Shown here in pieces: positions 33,252 through 43,057 of a stretch of 57,587 bases of DNA. The notes under the pieces are model-generated. The model did not search any database. It had not been told where the DNA came from and saw only the letters and a program-made list of their open reading frames with translations. Within the stretch, counting starts at the first letter, position 1. Every line of letters starts with the position of its first letter. The position numbers were made by a program, and so were the translations under genes. Source of the DNA: Actinocrinis puniceicyclus (lineage in GTDB: Bacteria > Actinomycetota > Actinomycetes > Streptomycetales > Catenulisporaceae); NCBI RefSeq assembly GCF_018283645.1, contig NZ_JAGSXH010000030.1:1-57587 (forward strand), read 5' to 3'.

Positions 33252-33387
33252 GGTTCCCTCCGGGTTGTGGAGTCTGATGCAGCTAACACATCTGTAACTC
33301 CCTAACGCCGAGCGGGAAAGAGCGAATACGTTCTATGCGAAGATTTTGCCGTTCCGCACATTCTACGTTTATGCAGGTAAACGCACT

Positions 33388-33418
33388 ATTCATGAGTAGA
33401 AGATGAATGCGCGTTCAT
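33388..33418. repeat. Small interlocking palindromes in an AT-rich gap
   Basis: ATTCAT (33388-33393) and ATGAAT (33403-33408) form one dyad, and ATGAATGCGCGTTCAT (33403-33418) another. They lie 11 nt beyond the amidohydrolase stop, in the 177-nt gap that also carries the SGNH promoter. Terminator or operator cannot be decided. Confidence 0.3.
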
Positions 33419-33428
33419 ATTCCCTACC

Positions 33429-35099
33429 TCAGTCTTCGCAGACGACCTCTCCCGCGGCCACGGTGAGCACGACGCGCGCCTCGGCGATACGGGACCGCGC
33501 CGCGGCGAAGACGTCGCGATCCAGCACCGCGAGGTCCGCCCGTTTGCCGATCTCCAGCGAACCGGCGAAGGACTCGGCGTGGCACACCCTCGCCGACCCG
33601 GCCGTGTACGCGGCAAGGGCGTCGGTGAGGGAGAGCGCCTGCTCGGGCAGGAAGGGCACGGTACCGGGCGGTGCCTGCGGCTCGACGCGGTTGACCGCGA
33701 CATGCACCGCCTGGAGCGGATCAGGGCTCGAAACCGGCCAGTCGCTTCCCGCTGCCAGCATCGCCCCGTCCCGGCACAGCGCGCCGAACGGGTACTGCCC
33801 CGCGTAACGCTCGGGTCCGAGCACCGGTTTGTTGAGCGCGCGCATCTGCCCGTCTTCAGCGGCCCACAGCATCTGCATCGTCGCAGTGACGCCAAGCTTC
33901 CGGAAACGTGGAACGTCGCGCGGGTGTACGACCTGGAGGTGCGCGATGTGGTGCCTGTTGTCGGCCGCACCGTTGGCTGCGTGCGCGGCCTCGAACGCAT
34001 CAAGGCAATCGCGCACCGCACGATCGCCGATCGCGTGGACGTGCACCTGGAAGCCCAGGGCGTCGAGGCGCGTCACCGCCTGCGTCAACAGTGCCGCGTC
34101 GAGATAGCCGTGCCCGCGGTCGCCGGTGGCACGGCCGGCCGCGTCGTAATAGGGGTCGAGCATCGCAGCCGTCAGGTTCTCGCAGATCCCGTCCTGCATG
34201 ATCTTGACGGTTCCCGCGCGCATGCGGCCACGGCCGGGCCGCGGACTCGCCGGCGCGGCGGCTGCCGCGCGCCGCTCGACCAAGTCGGCGATCTGCTCCA
34301 GCCCGCGGTTGCGGTCCCACCACAACGCACCGGTCACGTGGCCCGTGAGCAGACCTTCCCGAGCCGCACGCAGGTAGGCCGGCAGGATGTCGTCGTAGCC
34401 GAGATACGCGCCCACGATCGCGTCCTGCCAGCCGGTCACGCCGAACGAGTGCAGATGGCGCTGCCCTTCCAGCAGCGCGGCCAGACAGTCGTCCTCGCTC
34501 AGCCGGGGCGCGTGGCGGCCGACGAGGTTCGCGGCCTCCTCGTGCAGCGTTCCGGCCGGCGAACCGTCGGGCTCGCGGGCGATGCGGCCGCCGACCGGGT
34601 CGGGCGTGTCCCGATCCACTCCGGCGATCCGCAGCGCCACGCCGTTGGCCCAAGCATCGTGGTGGTCGCGGTTCAACAGGAACACGGGGCGGTCGGGCAC
34701 CACCGCGTCGAGCAGCGCACGGCCGGGCGCTGCACCGGGGAACTGGTCCATCGACCAGCCGCCGCCGACGATCCACGGCCGGTCCGGATGCTTCGCCGCG
34801 TACGCCGCCACGCACGCGACCGCCTCATCCGCGTCGCACGCCGCGGTCAGATCGCACCGTAGCCGCTCGGCGCCGCCGAACACCGGATGCACGTGCGCGT
34901 CGACGAACCCGGGTAACGCCGACCGGCCGGCCAGTTCCACGACCCGCGTGCGCGGACCGATCAACGTCCGCGCATCCCGCGCACCGAGCGCGGCGATGAC
35001 GCCGGCGCGCACGGCCACACCCGAGGTCCACGAGCGCGCGGCGTCGGCGGTGAAGCAGGGTCCCCCGAGCAGGACGAGGTCGGCGGGCGTGGCGGTCAT
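33429..35099 (-). CDS. YtcJ-like amidohydrolase (amidohydrolase superfamily)
   Basis: 556 residues from ATG 35099; four upstream codons (MLGS) and a long open stretch beyond are not supported. Metal-site features are GFVDAHVHPVFGG (HxH on the first strand), the Lys-containing segment AGTVKIMQDGICENLTAA, VHVHAIGDRAVRDCLDAF, HHIAHLQVVHPRDVPRF, and the closing Asp in LAAGSDWPVSSPDP. This order is that of the YtcJ/amidohydrolase 3 group, which cleaves N-acyl or exocyclic amide bonds; specific substrates are rarely known. It is divergent from the membrane protein gene by 54 nt. Confidence 0.9.
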   Translation of the reverse strand: MTATPADLVLLGGPCFTADAARSWTSGVAVRAGVIAALGARDARTLIGPRTRVVELAGRSALPGFVDAHVHPVFGGAERLRCDLTAACDADEAVACVAAYAAKHPDRPWIVGGGWSMDQFPGAAPGRALLDAVVPDRPVFLLNRDHHDAWANGVALRIAGVDRDTPDPVGGRIAREPDGSPAGTLHEEAANLVGRHAPRLSEDDCLAALLEGQRHLHSFGVTGWQDAIVGAYLGYDDILPAYLRAAREGLLTGHVTGALWWDRNRGLEQIADLVERRAAAAAPASPRPGRGRMRAGTVKIMQDGICENLTAAMLDPYYDAAGRATGDRGHGYLDAALLTQAVTRLDALGFQVHVHAIGDRAVRDCLDAFEAAHAANGAADNRHHIAHLQVVHPRDVPRFRKLGVTATMQMLWAAEDGQMRALNKPVLGPERYAGQYPFGALCRDGAMLAAGSDWPVSSPDPLQAVHVAVNRVEPQAPPGTVPFLPEQALSLTDALAAYTAGSARVCHAESFAGSLEIGKRADLAVLDRDVFAAARSRIAEARVVLTVAAGEVVCED

Positions 35100-35153
35100 G
35101 GAGCCGAGCATCGCACGCGCAGGCTCGCGCCTCCTACCGACAGAATGTAAGCC

Positions 35154-36317
35154 ATGAGGATCCTTGAGCTGGCGGTCGGCGCCGGCATCGTAGCGGCGAC
35201 CTGGCTTTCTCTGGTGGCGAGCCTGGTGATGCCGCGCGGGCTGCGTTCCAGCTACACCCGGCTGGTGCACGGCGCGGTGCGGTGGCCGTTCCAGTTCGCG
35301 GCCGACCGCTGCCACACCTACGACGCCAAGGACCGGGCACTGGCCTGGGCCGCGCCGCTGGGCATCCTGGTCACCCTGATCAGCTGGCTCGCCTTCTTCC
35401 TGGCCGGATTCGGGCTGCTGCTGGCGGGCGCCAGCGGGCTGAGCCTCAACGGTGCGTTCCGGGAGGCGGGCTCCTCGCTGTTCACCCTCGGCTTCGCCTC
35501 CTCCGCCCGGGACCGGCTCACCTTCCTCGACTTCGCCGCCGCGGCCACCGGCCCGGTGGCGATCGCCTTGCAGATCGGGTACCTGCCCGCGCTGTACTCC
35601 GCCTATTCGCGCCGCGAGGCGGAGGTGACGCTGCTTCAGGCGCGCGCCGGGGTGCCGGCCTGGGGCCCGGAGATCCTCTCCCGGCACGTCCAGGTCGTCG
35701 GGCTGCGCGAGAACCTGCCGGACCTGTACCGCGGCTGGGAACGCTGGGCCGCGGAGATCTCGGAGAGCCACACCAACTACCCGGTGCTGATCCACTTCCG
35801 CTCGCCGCAGCCCAATCGCAACTGGCTGATCGCGCTGCTGGCCGTGATGGACGCGGCCGCACTGGAACTGGCGCTCAACCCGAGCAACCGGGACGCGGGC
35901 GCGATCCGCATCGGGCTGCGCGGCGGGTTCACCTGTCTTCGGGACATCGCGCACATGGAGCGCATCCCGTACGACCCGGATCCGGACCCGGACAGCGACA
36001 TTCAGCTGAGCTTCGAAGAATTCTCCCAAGGCATCGACATGCTGCGATACGGCGGATACCCGACCGAACGCAGCCCGGAAGAGGCTTGGCCGCACTTCCG
36101 CGGCTGGCGCGTCAACTACGAGGCCACCGCGTACGCTCTCGCGTACCGCATCGACGCCGTCCCCGCGCCGTGGTCCGGGCCGCGCCGCACCCCCGGCCAA
36201 CTGGTCAGGGTACGCACACCCCGGGACCGGCAGCCGACCAAGGGCGTACCGGCCGAGACCTCCACGACGCCTGTGCACAAGACCCCGGACCAGAGCCCGC
36301 GCGAGAGCCGGAGCTGA
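35154..36317 (+). CDS. Membrane protein with ion-channel-like pore region, function unknown
   Basis: 387 residues. Hydrophobic helices are visible at about 4-26, 65-92 and 122-145. Between the last two lies a re-entrant-like stretch REAGSSLFTLGFASSARDRL. This layout (helix, pore loop, helix, then a long cytoplasmic domain) resembles two-helix potassium channels, but no GYG selectivity filter is present. The soluble domain from about 155 is helical (GPEILSRHVQVVGLRENLPD; ESHTNYPVLIHFRSPQPNRN). The tail is Arg/Pro/Thr-rich. Such proteins recur in actinobacteria without a known role. It shares a short divergent promoter region with the amidohydrolase. Confidence 0.8.
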   Translation: MRILELAVGAGIVAATWLSLVASLVMPRGLRSSYTRLVHGAVRWPFQFAADRCHTYDAKDRALAWAAPLGILVTLISWLAFFLAGFGLLLAGASGLSLNGAFREAGSSLFTLGFASSARDRLTFLDFAAAATGPVAIALQIGYLPALYSAYSRREAEVTLLQARAGVPAWGPEILSRHVQVVGLRENLPDLYRGWERWAAEISESHTNYPVLIHFRSPQPNRNWLIALLAVMDAAALELALNPSNRDAGAIRIGLRGGFTCLRDIAHMERIPYDPDPDPDSDIQLSFEEFSQGIDMLRYGGYPTERSPEEAWPHFRGWRVNYEATAYALAYRIDAVPAPWSGPRRTPGQLVRVRTPRDRQPTKGVPAETSTTPVHKTPDQSPRESRS

Positions 36318-36336
36318 GACGGTATAAGACGGTATA
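36317..36336 (+). repeat. Two 10-bp direct repeats after the membrane protein gene
   Basis: AGACGGTATA is repeated twice (36317-36326, 36327-36336), beginning in the stop codon. The 192-nt gap to the next gene is AT-richer than its surroundings (A-runs near 36347-36366) and probably holds the next promoter. Confidence 0.5.
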
Positions 36337-36509
36337 AGCCCTCTGTCAAAAAGATTCGCGCAAAAAACCCATACAAACCTCAGGCAACGGATACCGGACA
36401 CCTGCCGGTCGGCTTCGCGTTCCGCTCCGTCCACCCCCGGCACATAGCTTCACGGCCGTAGCCGGGCTGCATACGGGCACGCCCGCGCCCCGCCGCATGG
36501 AGCAATGCC

Positions 36510-39065
36510 ATGAGGACACGTATAAAGCTCTGGACCGCGGCCAGCTGCGCCCTGGTCCTGGGCACCGGTACCGCATTCGCCGTCGTATACGGCCCCAACC
36601 ATCACGCCGGCCCACAGGGCAACGGCGCCGCCTATACCCCGGTCGGCTGGAAGGTCACCCCGGCCGGCCGACAGGCCGCACTCGGCTCGCTTCCCACCAG
36701 CACCGCTCTCTCGCCGGACGGCCGGCTGCTCGCCGTCCTCGACGCGGGTGACGCCACCAATGAGCAAATGCAGGTCGTCGACACGCGCACCGGCGCCGTC
36801 GTGGACGCCTTCGCCTACACCTCGCCCGAAGGCGTCTACGCGGGTGTCGCGTTCAGCAAGGACGGCTCACGCCTGTACGCCTCGGGCGGCGGCAGCGAGA
36901 AGATCCACGTGTTCGACGTCGCCGCGGGCAAGGTCACCAAGGACTCGGACATCGCGCTGCCGACGAAGAACCCGGCCGGCGTCGCGGTCAACCTGTACCC
37001 GGCGGGCCTGGCCGTGACGCCCGACGGCTCCCGGCTCGTCGTGGCCGATCAGCTCGCCGACGCGGTGTCCATCGTCACCGTCGCGACCGGGGCGGTCGCC
37101 ACCGTCGGCGTCGGCCACAACCCGTATGCGGTCGCGCTCTCCCCCGACGGCCGCACCGCCTACGTATCGGACCAGGGTTCGAATACGGTCGACGTGCTCG
37201 ATGTGTCCGGACCGGCCCCGGTCAAGGCGCGCTCGGTGACTGTGGGCACGCACCCGAACCGTGAAGTCGTCGACCCGCACACGGGCACCCTGTACGTGGC
37301 CAACGGCGACAGCGACACGATCAGCGTGATCCGGCGGGGCACCGGCGTCGCTCGCACCTCGTTCGACCTGGCTCCGTACCGCAACGCCCCGGTCGGCTCG
37401 AACCCGGACGGCCTGGCGCTGTCCGCGGACGGGCGCACGCTGTACGTGGCGAACTCCGGCAACAACGACATCGACGTCGTGCACGTCTCCTCGGGCCGGG
37501 TCGAAGGCATGATCCCGACCGGCTGGTACCCGACCTCCGTCACCGTGTCGAGCGACGGGCGCAAGTTGTTCGTCACCAACGCCAAGGGCCTGGGCGCCGG
37601 TCCGAACGACGCGGGCGGCGGCCCCAACCCGACTCAGGGCGACGGCTACGGTACCGGGAACACGTACATCGGCACGATGATCGACGGCACGCTGTCCACG
37701 ATCAGCACCCCGGGCACCGCGCAACTGAACCGCTACTCGCGGCAGGTGGTCTCCAACGACGGCTTCGACGAGCGGGACAAGGTGCGCGAGGCGGTCGCGG
37801 CCAACCCGGTGCCCGACCGGATCGGCGCGTCCTCCCCGATCAAGCACGTGATCTACGTCGTGCGTGAGAACCGCACCTACGACCAGGAGTTCGGCTCGCT
37901 CGGCAAGGGCAACGGCGACGCGGCGCTGAACCTGTTCGGCGACGACTCCGCGCCCAACTCCCGCGCGCTGGAGCGGCAGTACGTCACGCTCGACAACTTC
38001 TACGCCGACGCCGAGATCAGCGCGCAGGGCTGGAACTGGTCCGTCGGCGCGAATTCGAACCCGTACGTGGAGCAGACCTGGGTCGGCAACTACTCGGGCC
38101 GCAACCACCCGTACGACTACGAGGGCGGCAACCTGGCGACCGCGCCGAACAACGACCCGCTCGACGCGTACATCTGGGACCGGCTGGCCGACAAGGGCGT
38201 CTCGTTCCGCAACTACGGCTTCTACGAATCCGACAACGTGCTGAACACCGGCTCGACCGGCGGCCCGGACCCGCGCCTGGCCGCGAACACCGACCCGCAC
38301 TTCTACGGCTGGGACCTGGCGGTGCCCGACTCCTCCGGCACCTTCGCCGGCCCGAACGAGGCGCACGCCCGCATCGACGAGTGGCAGAAGGAGTTCTCGC
38401 AGTACGTCGCGAACGGCGACCTGCCCAAGGTCGAACTCCTGCGCCTGCCCAACGACCACACCGCCACGACCAGGCTCGGCGCACCGACCCCGCAGGCGTA
38501 CGTCGCGGACAACGACTACGCGCTCGGCCGGCTCGTCGACACGGTCTCGCACTCCGCGTACTGGTCGTCCACGGCGATCTTCGTGGTGGAGGACGACGCG
38601 CAGGACGGCCCGGACCATGTGGACGCGCACCGCACCACGGCCGAGGTGATCAGCCCCTACACCCGCACCGGCAAGGTGGACTCGACGTTCTACTCGACGG
38701 TCTCGATGCTGCGGACCATCGAACTGCTCGTCGGGATCAAGCCGCTGACGCAGTTCGACGCCTCGGCGACGCCGATGTTCAACGCGTTCACCCCGCGTCC
38801 GGACTTCGCGCCCTACAGCGCGATCAAGCCGGCCGCCTCGGTGCTCACGGCGGTCAACGGGGCGGGCGCGCCACTGAGCGTTCAGACCTCGAAGATGGAC
38901 TACACCCAGGAGGACCGGCTGAACGACCAGCTGGCGAACCTGGCCATCTGGGAGTCGGTGAAGGGCACCGGCTCGCCGTACCCCGGCGCGCAGCACCACG
39001 TCTTCCCGGGACCCGGCCCGGCCGACGCGGCGGGCACCGGCGCGCTGAGCGGGTCCGACAACTGA
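36510..39065 (+). CDS. Secreted bifunctional YncE-like beta-propeller / phosphoesterase
   Basis: 851 residues from ATG 36510 (GGAG upstream). An N-terminal signal or anchor helix spans about 6-26. Residues about 45-380 form a YncE/7-bladed propeller with repeated blades such as VAVTPDGSRLVVAD, VALSPDGRTAYVSDQGSNTV and LALSADGRTLYVANSGNND. The C-terminal half is an alkaline phosphatase-like phosphoesterase: IKHVIYVVRENRTYDQEFGS carries the metal/nucleophile region, DNFYADAEISAQGWNW follows, and the metal-binding end is IFVVEDDAQDGPDHVDAHRT. It should act outside the cell on a phosphoester. This domain pair is known in actinobacteria, but the substrate is not. Confidence 0.9.
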   Translation: MRTRIKLWTAASCALVLGTGTAFAVVYGPNHHAGPQGNGAAYTPVGWKVTPAGRQAALGSLPTSTALSPDGRLLAVLDAGDATNEQMQVVDTRTGAVVDAFAYTSPEGVYAGVAFSKDGSRLYASGGGSEKIHVFDVAAGKVTKDSDIALPTKNPAGVAVNLYPAGLAVTPDGSRLVVADQLADAVSIVTVATGAVATVGVGHNPYAVALSPDGRTAYVSDQGSNTVDVLDVSGPAPVKARSVTVGTHPNREVVDPHTGTLYVANGDSDTISVIRRGTGVARTSFDLAPYRNAPVGSNPDGLALSADGRTLYVANSGNNDIDVVHVSSGRVEGMIPTGWYPTSVTVSSDGRKLFVTNAKGLGAGPNDAGGGPNPTQGDGYGTGNTYIGTMIDGTLSTISTPGTAQLNRYSRQVVSNDGFDERDKVREAVAANPVPDRIGASSPIKHVIYVVRENRTYDQEFGSLGKGNGDAALNLFGDDSAPNSRALERQYVTLDNFYADAEISAQGWNWSVGANSNPYVEQTWVGNYSGRNHPYDYEGGNLATAPNNDPLDAYIWDRLADKGVSFRNYGFYESDNVLNTGSTGGPDPRLAANTDPHFYGWDLAVPDSSGTFAGPNEAHARIDEWQKEFSQYVANGDLPKVELLRLPNDHTATTRLGAPTPQAYVADNDYALGRLVDTVSHSAYWSSTAIFVVEDDAQDGPDHVDAHRTTAEVISPYTRTGKVDSTFYSTVSMLRTIELLVGIKPLTQFDASATPMFNAFTPRPDFAPYSAIKPAASVLTAVNGAGAPLSVQTSKMDYTQEDRLNDQLANLAIWESVKGTGSPYPGAQHHVFPGPGPADAAGTGALSGSDN

Positions 39066-39069
39066 CCGG

Positions 39070-39085
39070 CCGCTCACGCGAGCGG
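39070..39085. terminator. Hairpin between convergent genes
   Basis: CCGCTC (39070-39075) / GAGCGG (39080-39085) with a 4-nt loop, in the 57-nt gap between two convergent genes. Short but well placed. Confidence 0.4.
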
Positions 39086-39122
39086 GCGGCTCGGAGGCAG
39101 GACGCCGAGCCGGCCCACTGAG

Positions 39123-40655
39123 TCAGTTCACGCAGGGAATACCGGGCGGCGCGGTCACCACCGGCGCTGCGGTCGTCGGCGCGGTCGTCGCCGGCGCTGC
39201 GATCGCCGACACACTGGCCGGCGAGGCCGTGTCCGCCCGGACCGCGTTCTTCGGCACCGCCTTGCCCCGCCGCACCGGGTCGTGCAGGGCTGAAGCACTG
39301 GGCGTCGCGCTCGCGGCCGCCGTAGCGGCCGGGGCTTCAGTCGCACTCGCAGTTGCGGGCGCGGCCGGGCCCCCGGCCGCGACCCCGGCCGCGGTCTCGG
39401 CCGCCGCCTGGGGGATCGCTGGTCCGCCCGGCGGCGGTGGCGCGGCCGTGCCGGACGCGTCGGGGCCCTGCCCGGACAGCAGCCGCTGCGCCACAGCACG
39501 CACCTGAGCCGGGTCGATGAGGTTCACCGACTCGCCGTCCTCGGTCGCGTAGCCGGTGATCGGCAGCGTGTAGAACGTCACGTCGCCCGAGGTCACCGCT
39601 CCGGCCCGATGGATGAACGAAAGCAGGTCGAAGCCGGAGTCGACCACGACGTCCCTGCGCGCGACGTCGAGCAGCGCGCCGATCCGGCTCATGTCGCCGA
39701 AAACCCCGGCGCGCTTGAGCTTGTTCACGGCCGAGGCGAGAAACGCCTGCTGGCGGTGCGTGCGATCCAGGTCCCCGTTGGCCAGACCGTGCCGCTGCCG
39801 CACGAAGGCGAGCGACTGCGCGCCGTCCAGGGTCTGCACCCCGGCCGGGAAGTGCGCCCCAGAATACCGGTCGTTCACCGGCTCGCGCAGGCAGACCGGC
39901 ACTCCGCCGAGCGCGTCGGCCAGGTCGTAGAACCCGGCCAGGTTGACCTCGGCGAAGTGGTCGACGGTGACGCCCAGCAACCGCTGCACCGCGTCGATGG
40001 CCGCATGCCGCCCGGCCTCGCGGCCCAGCCGTTCCAGCGTGGCCCGGTCACTCGTCCCGTCAGCCTGCGCGACGGCCTGCGCGTTCGCCTTCGCCCGGCC
40101 GTAAGCCTCCTTGATCTTGTGCTGGCCCAGGCCCTCGGGCAGGTCCACGAAGTCGTCGCGCGGGATCGACAGCGCCACGGCGCGCGAGCCGTCCGCCGGC
40201 ACGTGCAGCAGGATCAACGTGTTCGTGTTGTACCCGCCCACATCGCTGGAACTGCCCGCGTGCAACTGCGCGAGCACCGCCGGGGGCAGGTCGTTGCCCT
40301 GGTTGTCGCGCCGCGAGTCCAGCCCCATCAGCAGGATGTTGAGGTCGGCTCCGGCGTGCGGCTGGGAGTTGAGACCCGCCAGCGCGTGCGAGCTGGCCAG
40401 ACCGCCGAACACGGAGGAGTGCAGGTACCAACCGCCGGCGGCCGCGGCCAGGACGAGAGCCGACGCCACGCCGAAAAGAGCACGCAGGATGCGGTGTGCG
40501 CGCCGGGTCAGCCTCAGTTGCGCCGGGAGCGGCCGAGCGGGAGCGGTACGCGGCGGCTGCGGTCGCCGGGCGCCAGAGGCAGTTGCGCGCGGCGGCCCGG
40601 ACCGGGGGATGCGGCCCGGACCGCCGCTCTGCGTATAGCCTCCGCGCCGGTCCAC
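39123..40655 (-). CDS. LytR-CpsA-Psr (LCP) family cell-wall glycopolymer ligase
   Basis: 510 residues from GTG 40655. A basic, Pro-rich cytoplasmic N-terminus is followed by one transmembrane helix (about 57-77). The extracellular LCP domain shows NILLMGLDSRRDNQGND, NTNTLILLHVPADGSRAVAL, SIPRDDFVDLPEGLGQHKIK, EVNLAGFYDLADALGGVPVC and AQSLAFVRQRHGL, including the Asp and Arg residues that bind the polyprenyl-pyrophosphate head. LCP enzymes attach wall polymers to peptidoglycan. The last 110 residues are Ala/Pro/Thr-rich and low complexity, ending in a single Cys, which is unusual and of unknown use. Confidence 0.93.
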   Translation of the reverse strand: MDRRGGYTQSGGPGRIPRSGPPRATASGARRPQPPRTAPARPLPAQLRLTRRAHRILRALFGVASALVLAAAAGGWYLHSSVFGGLASSHALAGLNSQPHAGADLNILLMGLDSRRDNQGNDLPPAVLAQLHAGSSSDVGGYNTNTLILLHVPADGSRAVALSIPRDDFVDLPEGLGQHKIKEAYGRAKANAQAVAQADGTSDRATLERLGREAGRHAAIDAVQRLLGVTVDHFAEVNLAGFYDLADALGGVPVCLREPVNDRYSGAHFPAGVQTLDGAQSLAFVRQRHGLANGDLDRTHRQQAFLASAVNKLKRAGVFGDMSRIGALLDVARRDVVVDSGFDLLSFIHRAGAVTSGDVTFYTLPITGYATEDGESVNLIDPAQVRAVAQRLLSGQGPDASGTAAPPPPGGPAIPQAAAETAAGVAAGGPAAPATASATEAPAATAAASATPSASALHDPVRRGKAVPKNAVRADTASPASVSAIAAPATTAPTTAAPVVTAPPGIPCVN

Positions 40656-40796
40656 CGCGTCTCCCGTTTGTACGCACCCGAGGATCCTCGTCTCTTGATC
40701 CTAGGAAGGTCGCGCACAACGCTTCCGACGCCACGGCGCCATCTCACTCGTCCGGAGCAGCACACAACACGGCTCGGCGTTGGTAACGTGCGAAGA

Positions 40797-42923
40797 GTGA
40801 CGAGACCTGATCTGACGGCCGGCTATCCGCAAGCACATCGCGACGCTCTCACCGAGATCATCCATGGGCTGACGATCAGCGATCCATACCGGTGGCTCGA
40901 AGACGCGGCCTCGGCGAGGACCGAGGCGTGGAGCCGCGCGCAGGACGCGCTGTTCATCCGGGCCCGCACGGCCTGGAGCGATTACGGCCCGCTGCGCACC
41001 CGGATCGCTGAGCTCTCCGCCACCGGGGCGGTCGATCCGCCGGTCTGGCGCGGCGAGCGGGCGTTCTTCACCCGGCGGCTGCCCGACCAGGAGCACGCGG
41101 TGCTGGTGACCGTGGACGCCGCGGGAACCGAGCGGGTGCTGGTCGATCCGGTCCGGCTGAATCCGGACGGCACGACCACGCTGGACGGCTGGTACCCCTC
41201 GCCGTCGGGACTTCTGGTGGCATATCAGGTCTCGGAGGGCGGCACCGAAGAGTCGGTGACCCGGGTACTCAACTCCGTGACCGGCGAGGACGTCGACGGG
41301 CCGATCGACCGCACCCGGTACACCGATGTCTCCTGGCTCGCGGACGAAAGCGGCTACTACTACACCCGCCGGCTGGCGCCTGAACTCGTTCCGCCGCACG
41401 AGACGCAGTATCACCGGCGCGTTTATCTACACCGCGTGGGCACCGATCCGGCCGATGACCCGTTGATCTTCGGCGAGGGCCTGAAGCTCACCCGCTACCA
41501 CCACGCGTCGGTCTCCGCAGACGGCCGCTGGCTTCAGGTCTCCAGCAGCGAGGGTACCGAGCCCAACAACGACCTGTACCTCGCCGACCTGTCCGGGGCA
41601 GATCCCGCCGCGCCGCCGTTCAAGCCGGTGCAGACCGGTGTCGCGGCGACGACGTACCTTTACCCGGCACGCGGGGACAGTCCGCTGGCCGGACGGGCGC
41701 TGGTGTTCACGACCCTGAACGCTCCGCGCGGCCGGATCTGCGTCACGTCCACCGACGACCCGGCGCCCGAGGCGTGGCGCGAACTGATCCCCGAGGACGC
41801 CGAGGCGGTCATCGAGGACCTGGCCCTGGTCGACGGCCCGGAACTACAGCGCCCCCTGCTGCTCGTGGTGCGGATCCGGCACGCGACCTGTGAAATAACA
41901 GTGCACGACGCGGTCAGCGGCGAACAGCACGGTACGGTGCCGCTGCCGTCGGTAGGGACCGTTGCGGCTCTCACCACGCGACGCACCGGCGGCCATGAAG
42001 CATGGTTCAGCTACACGGACTTCGGGACGCCGCCGCGCGTGTACCGTTACGACGCGCGAACCGGCGCGACGACGCTCTGGGCTGACACGCCGGGCAAGCC
42101 GACCTCGCCGAAAGTCCACACGCAGCAGGTCGAGTACGCCTCGAAGGACGGCACCGTCGTTCGTATGTTCATCGTTTCCGGTGAGCCGAACGAGGTGCCC
42201 GGCCAACCGCGCCCGGCGCTGCTTTACGGCTATGGCGGCTTCAACGTCAGCCTGCCACCCGAATACACCGTCTCCGCGCTGACGTGGGTGGAAGCCGGTG
42301 GCGTCTACGCCGTCGCCAACCTGCGCGGCGGCGGTGAGGAGGGCGAGCAGTGGCACCGGGCCGGCACGTTCGCCGACAAACAGAACGTCTTCGACGACTT
42401 CCATGCGGCAGCGCAGTACCTGATCGACCGCGGCTGGACCACGCCCGACCAACTCGCCATCCACGGCGGTTCGAACGGCGGCCTCCTCGTCGGCGCCGCC
42501 CTTACCCAGCATCCGGAGCGGTACCGCGCGGTCGCCTGCTCGGCGCCTCTGCTCGATATGGTGCGTTACGAGCTGTTCGGCCTGGGTGAGACCTGGAACG
42601 TCGAGTACGGATCGGCCGACGATCCGCAGCAGCTCGCTGCCCTGTTCGCCTATTCGCCGGTACACAACGTGCACGAGCACACTCAATACCCCGCGGTGCT
42701 GTTCACGGTCTTCGAGGGCGACACGCGGGTCGATCCGCTGCACGCGCGCAAGCTGTGCGCGGCGCTCCAGTGGGCGACCAGCGGCGATCCGGCCGACCGG
42801 CCCGTCCTGCTGCGCCGGGAGACCGGAGTCGGGCACGGCGCCCGTGCGGTGTCGCGCAGAGTCGACCTGCTCGCCGACACCCTCGCGTTCCTCGCGCACC
42901 ACACGGGTCTACGGTTCGGCTAG
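40797..42923 (+). CDS. Prolyl oligopeptidase family serine peptidase (S9A)
   Basis: 708 residues from GTG 40797; GTG 40788 is an alternative, and the long open frame upstream to 39609 is antisense to the LCP gene. The protein starts DPYRWLED-like ([20 protein letters not shown]), then a seven-bladed propeller, then the alpha/beta-hydrolase catalytic domain. That domain has [46 protein letters not shown] (nucleophile Ser near 558), [14 protein letters not shown] (Asp) and GVGHGARA (His near 679). It cleaves after proline in short peptides. No signal peptide is seen, so it should be cytosolic. Confidence 0.95.
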   Translation: MTRPDLTAGYPQAHRDALTEIIHGLTISDPYRWLEDAASARTEAWSRAQDALFIRARTAWSDYGPLRTRIAELSATGAVDPPVWRGERAFFTRRLPDQEHAVLVTVDAAGTERVLVDPVRLNPDGTTTLDGWYPSPSGLLVAYQVSEGGTEESVTRVLNSVTGEDVDGPIDRTRYTDVSWLADESGYYYTRRLAPELVPPHETQYHRRVYLHRVGTDPADDPLIFGEGLKLTRYHHASVSADGRWLQVSSSEGTEPNNDLYLADLSGADPAAPPFKPVQTGVAATTYLYPARGDSPLAGRALVFTTLNAPRGRICVTSTDDPAPEAWRELIPEDAEAVIEDLALVDGPELQRPLLLVVRIRHATCEITVHDAVSGEQHGTVPLPSVGTVAALTTRRTGGHEAWFSYTDFGTPPRVYRYDARTGATTLWADTPGKPTSPKVHTQQVEYASKDGTVVRMFIVSGEPNEVPGQPRPALLYGYGGFNVSLPPEYTVSALTWVEAGGVYAVANLRGGGEEGEQWHRAGTFADKQNVFDDFHAAAQYLIDRGWTTPDQLAIHGGSNGGLLVGAALTQHPERYRAVACSAPLLDMVRYELFGLGETWNVEYGSADDPQQLAALFAYSPVHNVHEHTQYPAVLFTVFEGDTRVDPLHARKLCAALQWATSGDPADRPVLLRRETGVGHGARAVSRRVDLLADTLAFLAHHTGLRFG

Positions 42924-43057
42924 CCTGGCGGGGTACCCGACCCTACTGGTGGGTACACCACGACCGTCGGCCACCAGCCGAGGGTCGAACGCATCGAGTC
43001 GAGACGTCGTGTGCCATAAGCACCGGGTCACCGAACCGAGACAGAAAGGCGGCAACG

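Noticed and set aside
33429-36443. A 1004-residue frame suggesting an amidohydrolase fusion
   Set aside because: The part above 35099 is antisense to the membrane protein gene and has a low-complexity composition; the amidohydrolase starts normally at 35099.
39609-42923. A 1104-residue frame suggesting an N-terminally extended prolyl oligopeptidase
   Set aside because: The extra part is antisense to the LCP gene; family homology begins at 40797.
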